Below, piece by piece: positions 1 through 5,307 of a stretch of 7,203 nucleotides of DNA. The stretch is from contig VXZF01000643.1 in NCBI GenBank assembly GCA_009845645.1, positions 1 to 7,203 on the forward strand, written 5' to 3'. Origin of the DNA: Gemmatimonadota bacterium. GTDB taxonomy: Bacteria; Latescibacterota; UBA2968; UBA8231. The notes under the pieces are model-generated. The model saw nothing but the letters and a program-made list of their open reading frames with translations, made no database searches and had not been told where the DNA came from. Position 1 is the stretch's first letter; each line of letters begins with the position of its first letter. The translations under genes were made by a program, and so were the position numbers.

Positions 1-195
1 GCCTCGTGGATGGAAGAAGACGAAGACGCCAGCGAGGCGGGCGAGCCAACGCCGACCGACGACCAAGGGTGCTCATTCGCGCCGCGCTGCCGCTACAAAA
101 GCGACCTGTGCAGCCAGCAGATGCCCGCGCTGGAGGGCGAAGCGCACCTAGCCGCCTGCCACCACAAAGACGAGTTAGAACTACAGGGCGTGTAG
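1..195 (+). CDS. Oligopeptide/dipeptide ABC transporter ATP-binding protein, C-terminal fragment (5' end outside window)
   Basis: This is the last 64 codons of a gene entering from the left; the frame is open from base 1 and ends in TAG. The visible part is the cysteine-rich C-terminal tail typical of DppD/DppF/OppD/OppF ATPases (oligo_HPY region): GCSFAPRC, then a cysteine eight residues later (SDLC), then PALEGEAH and a final AACHH. In that family the conserved cysteines follow the nucleotide-binding domain; the protein sits on the cytoplasmic face of a peptide or solute importer and hydrolyses ATP. The Walker motifs lie outside the window. The acidic, low-complexity stretch before the cysteine region is a variable linker. 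It converges with the dioxygenase gene, with 6 bp between the stop codons and no hairpin between them. The family call is firm; the transported substrate cannot be told. Confidence 0.88.
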   Translation, partial: ASWMEEDEDASEAGEPTPTDDQGCSFAPRCRYKSDLCSQQMPALEGEAHLAACHHKDELELQGV

Positions 196-201
196 TATTC
201 T

Positions 202-1014
202 TTACTTGGCTGCGTAATACGGTTCCGCGTCGAATCCCGGATACCGCGTCGCCATCCCCGAGATAAATTCTTTCGTCCACAGCGAGTCGCCCGGCGGCGA
301 GAAGCCCAGCAGTTCGCGCTGGCGCGGGGTGGCTTCAGCCATGAAGCGATTCATGGCGGCACCTTGAGCACCACTTTTATACGTGAAGGTGCGACCTCCG
401 TCCCAAGGGCGGTCCTTGCGGGTAAAGCCCACCCACATAACCGGGCGGTGCCCTGCTGGCGCAGTGAAATCCGAGGCAGCGTGGCGGGTAAAGACGCTGT
501 AGAGGCACACCGAACCGCCGGGGACGATCATCGGCACGGCTTCCGCGTCGGAGTGGCCCTTGGGCACCATGCGAATCGGGGCCATCCCTTCCTCGACGTC
601 GTCGAAGCAGTAGAAACACACCAAATTCATAAAGTCGTCGGGTTCGATGATCGGCCCGAGTGTGTTGTTGCCGTAGTCGATGTGAAAATTGGTCCCGTAT
701 TCCTCGCCGGCGTATTTCATGCCCAAGTGGCCCTCGCAGAGGCGAATCTCGCGCGTGCCTAAGACGCGCTCGGCCGCGTCAATCAGATCGGGATGGACGG
801 TGACGTGATTGAGGCCGGAGTGGTCCCAGGGAAAGAGTATTTGCTGAGGGGTATCGTTGCGGCGGTCGTTGGCTAAGTATTGGTCGTAGGACGGGGCGAA
901 ATGGGTGAAGAAGCCATCGAGCGCGGCTTGCTGCTCGTTTTTGGTAAGGAAATTCTCGACGATCAGGAAGCCCTGTTCTTTGTATGTAGCGAGTTGGGCG
1001 TCGGTGATGTGCAT
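202..1014 (-). CDS. Phytanoyl-CoA dioxygenase (PhyH) family protein, Fe(II)/2-oxoglutarate-dependent oxygenase
   Basis: A 270-residue protein of the usual length for bacterial PhyH-like oxygenases, which use non-haem Fe(II), O2 and 2-oxoglutarate to hydroxylate small molecules. It opens with the typical helix and strand (ITDAQLATYKEQGFLIVENF). The HxD metal motif is visible as H111 and D113 in NFHIDYG. A block like the family's 'G.T.vvPGSH' follows as GMAPIRMVPKGHSD (about 143-156). The distal metal histidine is most likely H178 in FTRHAASDF, and R190 is a candidate for binding the 2-oxoglutarate carboxylate. No signal peptide or membrane segment is seen, so it is probably cytoplasmic. The gene starts 12 bp after the aldolase stop, with only a weak GAGA ribosome site, so it is probably co-transcribed with the aldolase. 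The substrate is unknown: this family is very diverse and sequence alone does not support phytanoyl-CoA. Confidence 0.88.
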   Translation of the reverse strand: MHITDAQLATYKEQGFLIVENFLTKNEQQAALDGFFTHFAPSYDQYLANDRRNDTPQQILFPWDHSGLNHVTVHPDLIDAAERVLGTREIRLCEGHLGMKYAGEEYGTNFHIDYGNNTLGPIIEPDDFMNLVCFYCFDDVEEGMAPIRMVPKGHSDAEAVPMIVPGGSVCLYSVFTRHAASDFTAPAGHRPVMWVGFTRKDRPWDGGRTFTYKSGAQGAAMNRFMAEATPRQRELLGFSPPGDSLWTKEFISGMATRYPGFDAEPYYAAK

Positions 1015-1026
1015 TTAAGAGTCTCG

Positions 1027-1941
1027 CTATTGCTTGTCGGCGTAGATCCCCACAATCCGCTGCAACAGGTCCAGAGCCTGCCCGCGCTCGCGCTGGAAGG
1101 CATTGCGGCCGATGATGGAGCCAAAGCCGCCGCCATCGCGGATGCCGGTTATCTCCTCGATGATTTCCTCCTCGCCCTTGGCTGGGCCGCCAGAAAAGAT
1201 CACCACGCGCCGCCCATTAAAAGCCGATTGCACCACGTGGCTCACGCACTCGGCCAAGGTGCCCGTCGGCACATCCGCATACGCCTTGCGCGCCTCGTCC
1301 TGCTCAATGTGAGCCGTAGGCGGTTTGACCTTGATGACATGGGCCCCTAGCTGAGCGGCGATTTGGGCGGCGTACGCGGTAACGTCGAGCGCGGTCTCCC
1401 CTTCCTTGCTCAAGTCCGAGCCGCGCGGATAGGACCAGACCACCACGACTAAACCGTACCGCTTGGCCTCTTCGGCCAAGGCTTGCAGCTTTTCGTACAT
1501 CTCCTGCCGCAGGGCCGAACCTGGATAGACCGTGTAGCCAATGCCAACGCAACCCAAGCGCAGAGCGGCGGAAATGGAGCCAGTGAGCGACTGAGTGGGG
1601 TCTGCGTCAGAGTGGAGATTTTCCCGGTTGTTGAGCTTGAGGATCAGCGGCAGATCACCCGCATAGTCGCGCGCGCCGGCTTCGAGGAATCCGAGTGGGG
1701 CGGCGTATGCACTGAGGCCAGCGTCTATGGCTAGCTCAAAGTGATAGCGCGGATCGTATGCGGGCGGGTTGGGAGCGAAGCTGCGCCCGGGCCCGTGCTC
1801 GACGCCCTGATCTACGGGCAGAATGACCAGCTTGCCCGTGCCGCCGAGCGCACCGTGGTTGAGCAGACGAGCCAAGTTGGTCAAGGTGCCGGGATTGTCG
1901 CTGCCATACCAACTTAGAATTTCGCGGATGCGATCTTGCAT
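1027..1941 (-). CDS. fbaB: Class I fructose-bisphosphate aldolase, archaeal/FbaB (DhnA) type
   Basis: A 304-residue Schiff-base aldolase of the DhnA/FbaB family, expected to interconvert fructose 1,6-bisphosphate with dihydroxyacetone phosphate and glyceraldehyde 3-phosphate in the cytoplasm. Visible family blocks are LPVDQGVEHGP (D44), LILKLNNRENL, GCVGIGYTVYPGS, VVWSYPRGSD (W169, Y171), GAHVIKVKPP (K204 the likely Schiff-base lysine), VVIFSGGPAKG (phosphate loop) and IGRNAFQR. The W-x-Y pair followed about 30 residues later by lysine matches the arrangement in characterised archaeal aldolases. An in-frame upstream ATG at 1995 would add 18 residues but lies inside the terminator hairpin of the preceding tRNA. 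The chosen start has a GAGAAAGG ribosome site 6 nt upstream and begins MQDRIREIL, as family members do. No convincing promoter of its own was found in the short gap, so part of its transcription may be read-through. A related aldolase activity on another phosphosugar cannot be excluded. Confidence 0.9.
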   Translation of the reverse strand: MQDRIREILSWYGSDNPGTLTNLARLLNHGALGGTGKLVILPVDQGVEHGPGRSFAPNPPAYDPRYHFELAIDAGLSAYAAPLGFLEAGARDYAGDLPLILKLNNRENLHSDADPTQSLTGSISAALRLGCVGIGYTVYPGSALRQEMYEKLQALAEEAKRYGLVVVVWSYPRGSDLSKEGETALDVTAYAAQIAAQLGAHVIKVKPPTAHIEQDEARKAYADVPTGTLAECVSHVVQSAFNGRRVVIFSGGPAKGEEEIIEEITGIRDGGGFGSIIGRNAFQRERGQALDLLQRIVGIYADKQ

Positions 1942-1947
1942 TTTGTA

Positions 1948-1955
1948 CCTTTCTC
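1948..1955 (-). promoter_or_regulatory. Ribosome binding site of the aldolase gene, decides its start
   Basis: On the minus strand GAGAAAGG precedes the ATG at 1941 by 6 nt. No comparable purine-rich site precedes the longer in-frame start at 1995, which lies in the terminator hairpin. This supports the shorter 304-residue product. Confidence 0.7.
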
Positions 1956-1975
1956 GTGTGGGAATAGATAATTGA

Positions 1976-2021
1976 CAAAAAGAAAAGCTCCTCAATCGCG
2001 CAAAGCGCGCTAAAGGAGCTT
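1976..2021 (-). terminator. Intrinsic terminator downstream of tRNA-Asp
   Basis: Read on the minus strand, AAGCTCCT (2021-2014) pairs perfectly with AGGAGCTT (1992-1985). Inside lies a second GC-rich hairpin, CGCGC / TTT / GCGCG (2009-1997). The outer arm is followed at once by a T-rich tract with one C (about 1984-1976). This is the classic layout of a Rho-independent terminator. It begins 8 bp past the tRNA 3' end and ends about 35 bp before the aldolase start, so it should end the tRNA transcript, and any read-through from def, before the aldolase gene. Confidence 0.85.
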
Positions 2022-2028
2022 AACAAAA

Positions 2029-2105
2029 TGGCGGGGACGACGAGACTCGAACTCGCGACCTTCGGCGTGACAGGCCGACGTTCTAACCAACTGAACTACG
2101 CCCCC
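2029..2105 (-). tRNA. tRNA-Asp, anticodon GUC
   Basis: The minus strand folds into a complete 77-nt cloverleaf. The acceptor arm GGGGGCG pairs with CGTCCCC (one G-U pair), with discriminator G and an encoded CCA end. The D arm is GTTC/GAAC. The anticodon arm TCGGC/GCCGA closes a CTGTCAC loop with anticodon GTC, which reads aspartate codons GAC and GAU. The variable loop has 5 nt, and the T arm GCGAG/CTCGT closes a TTCGAGT loop. All invariant positions checked are present. It lies between def and the aldolase gene in the same direction, with a promoter candidate just upstream and a terminator just downstream, so it is probably its own transcription unit. Confidence 0.97.
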
Positions 2106-2117
2106 GTTTCGTTTGAT

Positions 2118-2146
2118 AAAGTAAGAGCCGGACTAAATACTGTCAA
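2118..2146 (-). promoter_or_regulatory. Candidate sigma70-type promoter for tRNA-Asp
   Basis: On the minus strand a perfect -35 hexamer TTGACA (2146-2141) is followed by a 17-bp spacer and a weak -10 candidate TACTTT (2123-2118). The predicted start falls about 5-8 nt before the mature tRNA 5' end at 2105, as is usual for tRNA genes. The TGA inside TTGACA is the stop codon of def. The exact -35 match, spacing and position are seen directly; the poor -10 (3 of 6) is the weak point. Confidence 0.6.
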
Positions 2147-2676
2147 TGGATGACCGAGGCTTTGGCCTGTGCATCACTCTCTTTTCTCAACCGCTTGAGC
2201 GCGCCGCGCATGAGCTGGCGCTTGAGCGGGCTGAGGTGGTCGATAAAGAGCTTGCCGTCGAGGTGGTCGATTTCGTGCTGGAGGGCGCGGGCGTAAAAGC
2301 CCTCGCCCTCAGTCTTGAAAGGCTGGCCATCGAGGCCAGTGGCCTCGACCTCGACCCAAGCGTAGCGCTTGACATCGCCGAACAGGTCGGGAAAACTCAG
2401 ACAACCTTCCTCGCCGATTTGCTCGCCCTCGTGGCCTGTGATCTTGGGATTGATTAAGGCCATTGGCTGGTAGTTAGGCTGATGAGCAGTCACATCAACA
2501 ACGCAGACCCGCTTGAGGACGCCAATCTGCGGGGCGGCAAGCCCAACCCCCTCCGCTGCGCGCATGGAATCGAAGAGGTCGGCGACAAGGGTGCAAATGG
2601 CGTCATCCACCTCTGCAACTCGCGCGCACTTCTGGCGGAGGCACTGCGCCCCGAACAGCGCGATTTCGCGTTTCAT
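2143..2676 (-). CDS. def: Peptide deformylase
   Basis: A 177-residue metalloenzyme that removes the formyl group from the N-terminal formylmethionine of nascent proteins at the ribosome. All three family motifs are intact: GVGLAAPQIG (43-52), EEGCLSFP (89-96, metal ligand C92) and QHEIDHLDG (133-141, ligands H134 and H138, catalytic E135). Length and motif spacing match bacterial deformylases. The C-terminal tail is basic (LKRQLMRGALKRLRK), a feature that in characterised deformylases helps ribosome contact. Its ATG overlaps the larE stop codon (ATGA, 4 bp), so translation is probably coupled. The usual partner fmt (methionyl-tRNA formyltransferase) is not adjacent: the upstream neighbour is larE and the downstream one is tRNA-Asp. 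The call is very secure. Confidence 0.96.
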   Translation of the reverse strand: MKREIALFGAQCLRQKCARVAEVDDAICTLVADLFDSMRAAEGVGLAAPQIGVLKRVCVVDVTAHQPNYQPMALINPKITGHEGEQIGEEGCLSFPDLFGDVKRYAWVEVEATGLDGQPFKTEGEGFYARALQHEIDHLDGKLFIDHLSPLKRQLMRGALKRLRKESDAQAKASVIH

Positions 2677-3722
2677 GTGTCCAAGGGGTCTAATTCGAGG
2701 GCAATATAGCGCAGGCCCAAATCGGCGAGTGCAGCCACTAGGGCCGAGCGCAACCGGGCCTCAACGAGGCGGGCGATGGCTGCTGCGGGCAAGCGCAACA
2801 CGAGCATCTGGTCGCGCTGCTCGTACGCGGCCGGCAGCAGCGAATGCGCTGCGAGCAGCGGATTGACCCGCGCAAAGAGCGGCTCGTCGGCACCGGAGTC
2901 GGCTATGGAGAGCAGCGCCTCGTTCATGCTGCCAGAGCGGAAGCCGCACAGATCGACGGTAGTTTGCAGATAGCCAATTTCCCGCAAGTGCTCCATCAAA
3001 GATCGGCGCGCATCCGAGTTGCCCAGCAGGTGCGTCAAGTCCTCAGCGGGCAACTCAATGCGCGACAACGTCTCGTGGTGGCGGGCGCGGACCTGATCGA
3101 AGCCACAGACCTCGCGCAGATAGCGTTCAGCATGGTCAATTTGGCGCAGGCCCTCGGCGGTAACAGGCGTGCCGTAGGGGAAGCGCGACGAGAGACAGGC
3201 CATGGCCGGGCGGTCCCACACCGTCAGCCCCCAGCGCTTGGCTAGGGCGCGCACGTCGTCCTTGGTCAGACCCGCCTCGGCTAAGGGCGCGTGTACGCCG
3301 CGCTCGCGGGCAGCCTTAGCCCCAGGACGGAAATCGCCGATATCGTCGGCGTTTTGGCCGTAGAGGATGTAATCGACATTGAGGCTGCGCGCGAGTTGCT
3401 CCATGTGGGTGAACAGCTCTTGCTTGCAGTAGTAGCAGCGGTTGGGCGCGTTTTTGGCGTAATCGGGGTTGTCCAACTCGCGGGTTTTGACCACCTCGTG
3501 GCGGATGCCGAACTCGCGGGTGATCTCGGCGGCCCTCTCCAACTCGCCGGTGGCATAGCTCTCAGAGTCCGCGGTGACGCAGATGGCCCCCTCGCCCAAC
3601 ACCCGCTGGGCCGCCACCGCCAGCGTGGCACTATCGACTCCGCCCGAATAGCCGACCAGCACCTGTCCCATCGGGCGCAAAATATCTTCGAGATGCGCTA
3701 GTTTTTCGTCTAGGGAAATCAT
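2673..3722 (-). CDS. larE: LarE-type ATP-dependent sacrificial sulfur transferase with C-terminal extension
   Basis: A 349-residue PP-loop ATPase. In characterised LarE, ATP adenylates the carboxylates of the LarB product and a cysteine sulfur is then transferred, giving the dithiolated precursor of the nickel-pincer cofactor. Visible are the pyrophosphate loop SGGVDS (26-31), RCYYCKQEL (C96, C99), YGQNADDIGDFRPG (121-134) and PAMACLSSRFPYG (172-184). C176 lies exactly at the position of the sacrificial cysteine described in Lactiplantibacillus LarE, and no further cysteines flank it. The family's usual end, DLCGFRSGSMNE (257-268), is present, but about 80 more residues follow, whereas typical LarE is near 270-290 residues. 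The extension ends LGLRYIALELDPLDT and resembles the protein's own 221-258. The gene starts 5 bp after the ATP-grasp stop with no clear Shine-Dalgarno site and overlaps def by 4 bp. LarB and LarC are absent here, so it could serve a different thiolation. Confidence 0.87.
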   Translation of the reverse strand: MISLDEKLAHLEDILRPMGQVLVGYSGGVDSATLAVAAQRVLGEGAICVTADSESYATGELERAAEITREFGIRHEVVKTRELDNPDYAKNAPNRCYYCKQELFTHMEQLARSLNVDYILYGQNADDIGDFRPGAKAARERGVHAPLAEAGLTKDDVRALAKRWGLTVWDRPAMACLSSRFPYGTPVTAEGLRQIDHAERYLREVCGFDQVRARHHETLSRIELPAEDLTHLLGNSDARRSLMEHLREIGYLQTTVDLCGFRSGSMNEALLSIADSGADEPLFARVNPLLAAHSLLPAAYEQRDQMLVLRLPAAAIARLVEARLRSALVAALADLGLRYIALELDPLDT

Positions 3723-3727
3723 GGCGG

Positions 3728-5176
3728 TCAGAAAGGGGATTTTTCCGCGGACGTAGCACAGGGCATGATCGCGGCGTCAACCATGCCGTGCAGGATCTTC
3801 TTGTCGGCCGGGAACACAAGGGCTTGGATGCCGCACAGGCGCGGTGCATCGCCGATGACGTAGTAATAAGGACGCAGCATCACCCGGCCCCGCATGGGCA
3901 CGACCTCGTCGCGGTGGAAGTCGTAGTAGCGCACGGTGCGGCGGGCAGCCTTGTGGAATTCCTGTAAGATGTAGGGCTGGTGCGCAAAGCGGTCGAGCGC
4001 CTCTTGCACGCGCTCGGCCCATTCGGGTTCGGACAGATCGTGGCCAATGGACACGCCCTTGCTCTCATAGGCTATGTTGGAAAAACCCGAGGGCTTGAGC
4101 ACTAGCTCGCGCTGCTTCTTGGTTAGGTGCTTCAACTGCTGCCAGTCGCTGACGGGCTGGCCGCCAATGTCGAGGCCGGGAATGATGGCGTGGGGCGGCA
4201 GCGGCCGCGCATCGACAATCCACGAGCGCGGAATCAAGCTGTCCAAGGCGGCAAAAGGCTCCTTGCCCAAGGCGCGGCGCCAATAGGATTTGAGCGCGGG
4301 GTGGTGGTAGAACGCCAGCCAGAGTTTTTCTTCGAGATATGCCTTTGGCGGCGGAGTCAAGCACAGGGCGTTTTTCTTGGTGAAATAGGTAAAAAGCTCG
4401 GCCTTGGGAATGTTTTTTAGGTCGAACAGTTCAAAGAAGCGATAGGCCGCGTCAATGCGCCAAGGGGCCGGCTCGTCAGCGCCTTGGAGGAAGAGGCCAT
4501 TTTCGTCAAAGCGGGCCTCGCGCGGGTGGGCACTGCGGGCTGGTTTGCCAGCCGCCTGCAAGCGCTCGACCAGCCATTCCATTTCTCGGCGATAGGCCTC
4601 GGACTCGTCCGAGACGAAGAGGGCGAAATGCGGCTCATCCACCTTGGCGGCAGCGGCAATAGCTTCGTAGAATGGATCGATCAGGCCGCGGGCACCGCCG
4701 ATGATGTCGTAGCCGAGATCGGCATAGACCTCCGAGACTTGGGCGGTGAATCCCATGCCGCCGGGGATGGCGTCTAGCTCGACTAGCTTGAAGCCGTCCT
4801 CGGTGAGCAGCAGGTCCGGGCGGATGACCAAGGGCAGCTGGGATTTGATCCGGTTCCAGAGGCCCATTTCGCGCACGGCACTGGGTTTGCCCAAGTCCAG
4901 GTATTCGTGAATCCAAGGCGGCTCGACGCCTTTGACACTCTGGTGATAGAGCTGGTTGGAGGCCTTGTAAAACTGATGGAGGACGCCGCCGAGTTGATCT
5001 AGGTAGCGGTGTTGCGCCGGCGAAAGATAGAACGGCTCTGGGGCAATGCGCCACGGCAGATTACTGTCCGGGTGTAAATGGGTGCGGTCGCCTTCAAAAA
5101 GGCCACCGGCGGGACAATGGGCATTGATGTGGAGGCAGAGCGCTTTGAGGTCGGGTGCAGTACTGGGCAGGGACAT
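3728..5176 (-). CDS. Uncharacterised ATP-grasp-like protein, possibly of the circularly permuted type
   Basis: A 482-residue soluble protein without signal peptide or membrane segment, function unknown. Two regions suggest an ATP-grasp ligase. First, VIRPDLLLTEDGFKLVELDAIPGGMG (117-142) resembles the 'R-x-D ... E-x-N/D-x-x-P-x-G' block of circularly permuted ATP-grasp and glutathionylspermidine-synthase-like proteins, with R119, D121, E133 and D135 as candidate metal/ATP residues. Second, ELVLKPSGFSNIAYESKGVSIG (357-378) looks like the nucleotide-binding lysine and glycine-rich loop (K361), followed by PYILQEF (401-407, E406), resembling the adenine-contacting 'yi.Qe' strand. The C-terminal part has the arginine-rich strand MRGRVMLRPYYY (428-439). 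ATP-grasp enzymes join a carboxylate to an amine or thiol through an acyl phosphate. The substrate cannot be read from the sequence. It is the first gene of the probable operon with larE and def and has a good promoter candidate upstream. The fold assignment is inference from motifs. Confidence 0.6.
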   Translation of the reverse strand: MSLPSTAPDLKALCLHINAHCPAGGLFEGDRTHLHPDSNLPWRIAPEPFYLSPAQHRYLDQLGGVLHQFYKASNQLYHQSVKGVEPPWIHEYLDLGKPSAVREMGLWNRIKSQLPLVIRPDLLLTEDGFKLVELDAIPGGMGFTAQVSEVYADLGYDIIGGARGLIDPFYEAIAAAAKVDEPHFALFVSDESEAYRREMEWLVERLQAAGKPARSAHPREARFDENGLFLQGADEPAPWRIDAAYRFFELFDLKNIPKAELFTYFTKKNALCLTPPPKAYLEEKLWLAFYHHPALKSYWRRALGKEPFAALDSLIPRSWIVDARPLPPHAIIPGLDIGGQPVSDWQQLKHLTKKQRELVLKPSGFSNIAYESKGVSIGHDLSEPEWAERVQEALDRFAHQPYILQEFHKAARRTVRYYDFHRDEVVPMRGRVMLRPYYYVIGDAPRLCGIQALVFPADKKILHGMVDAAIMPCATSAEKSPF

Positions 5177-5206
5177 CGAATAGGCTCGCTAAGATGTATG
5201 CCCATT

Positions 5207-5235
5207 AATTTAGGATGAATGGTACGCTAGGTCAA
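5207..5235 (-). promoter_or_regulatory. Candidate promoter for the ATP-grasp/larE/def operon
   Basis: On the minus strand TTGACC (5235-5230, 5 of 6 to consensus) is followed by a 17-bp spacer and TAAATT (5212-5207, 4 of 6). The expected start, near 5200, would give a leader of about 24 nt before the ATG at 5176. Spacing and position fit well; activity is inferred. Confidence 0.6.
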
Positions 5236-5253
5236 CGACGGGCCTGTTGGCCT

Positions 5254-5271
5254 TTGGCAAGAACAAGCCAA
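5254..5271. promoter_or_regulatory. Inverted repeat in the rightward promoter, possible operator
   Basis: TTGGC (5254-5258) and GCCAA (5267-5271) form a perfect 5-bp dyad around an 8-bp centre. An offset longer pair, GTTGGC (5246-5251) with GCCAAC (5267-5272), shares the right arm. The dyad covers the -35 hexamer and most of the spacer of the rightward promoter, where a bound repressor would block polymerase. Short dyads arise by chance, no regulator gene is in view, and the binding protein is unknown. Confidence 0.35.
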
Positions 5272-5282
5272 CACCGCATATT
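5254..5282 (+). promoter_or_regulatory. Candidate promoter for the SDR/Gfo-Idh operon
   Basis: On the plus strand TTGGCA (5254-5259, 5 of 6) is followed by a 17-bp spacer and CATATT (5277-5282, 4 of 6). The expected start, near 5289, gives a short leader carrying the AAGGAG ribosome site at 5296-5301. It is divergent from the leftward promoter, with 18 bp between the two -35 hexamers. Confidence 0.58.
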
Positions 5283-5295
5283 TGCTCAGGTGACG

Positions 5296-5301
5296 AAGGA
5301 G
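5296..5301 (+). promoter_or_regulatory. Ribosome binding site of the SDR gene, decides its start
   Basis: AAGGAG lies 6 nt before the ATG at 5308. The frame is open up to an ATG at 5215, but that start would lie upstream of the predicted promoter and add 31 residues not seen in SDR proteins. The 5308 start places the first beta strand and the TGGGRGIG loop at normal distance from the N-terminus. Confidence 0.8.
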
Positions 5302-5307
5302 CGCGAT

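Noticed and set aside
180..215. Bidirectional terminator between the convergent ABC transporter and dioxygenase genes
   Set aside because: Only 6 bp lie between the stops and no inverted repeat with a T tract is visible.
364..762. Long plus-strand open frame antisense to the dioxygenase gene
   Set aside because: It mirrors codon bias of the GC-rich PhyH gene, has no ribosome site and no recognisable domain.
1942..1984. Separate promoter for the aldolase in the gap after the terminator (TTGTCA and TATCTA elements)
   Set aside because: The two elements are nearly adjacent and cannot serve as -35 and -10 of one promoter; no pair with 16-18 bp spacing was found.
1942..1995. Longer N-terminus for the aldolase starting at 1995
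   Set aside because: The extra 18 codons lie in the tRNA terminator and its T tract and lack a ribosome site; the ATG at 1941 has a good one and fits the family N-terminus.
4484..4777. Plus-strand open frame inside the ATP-grasp gene
   Set aside because: It is fully contained in a well-supported gene on the other strand and its composition is that expected of an antisense shadow.
5215..5307. Upstream start of the SDR gene at 5215, adding 31 residues
   Set aside because: It precedes the predicted promoter, has no ribosome site, and the added residues do not look like SDR sequence.
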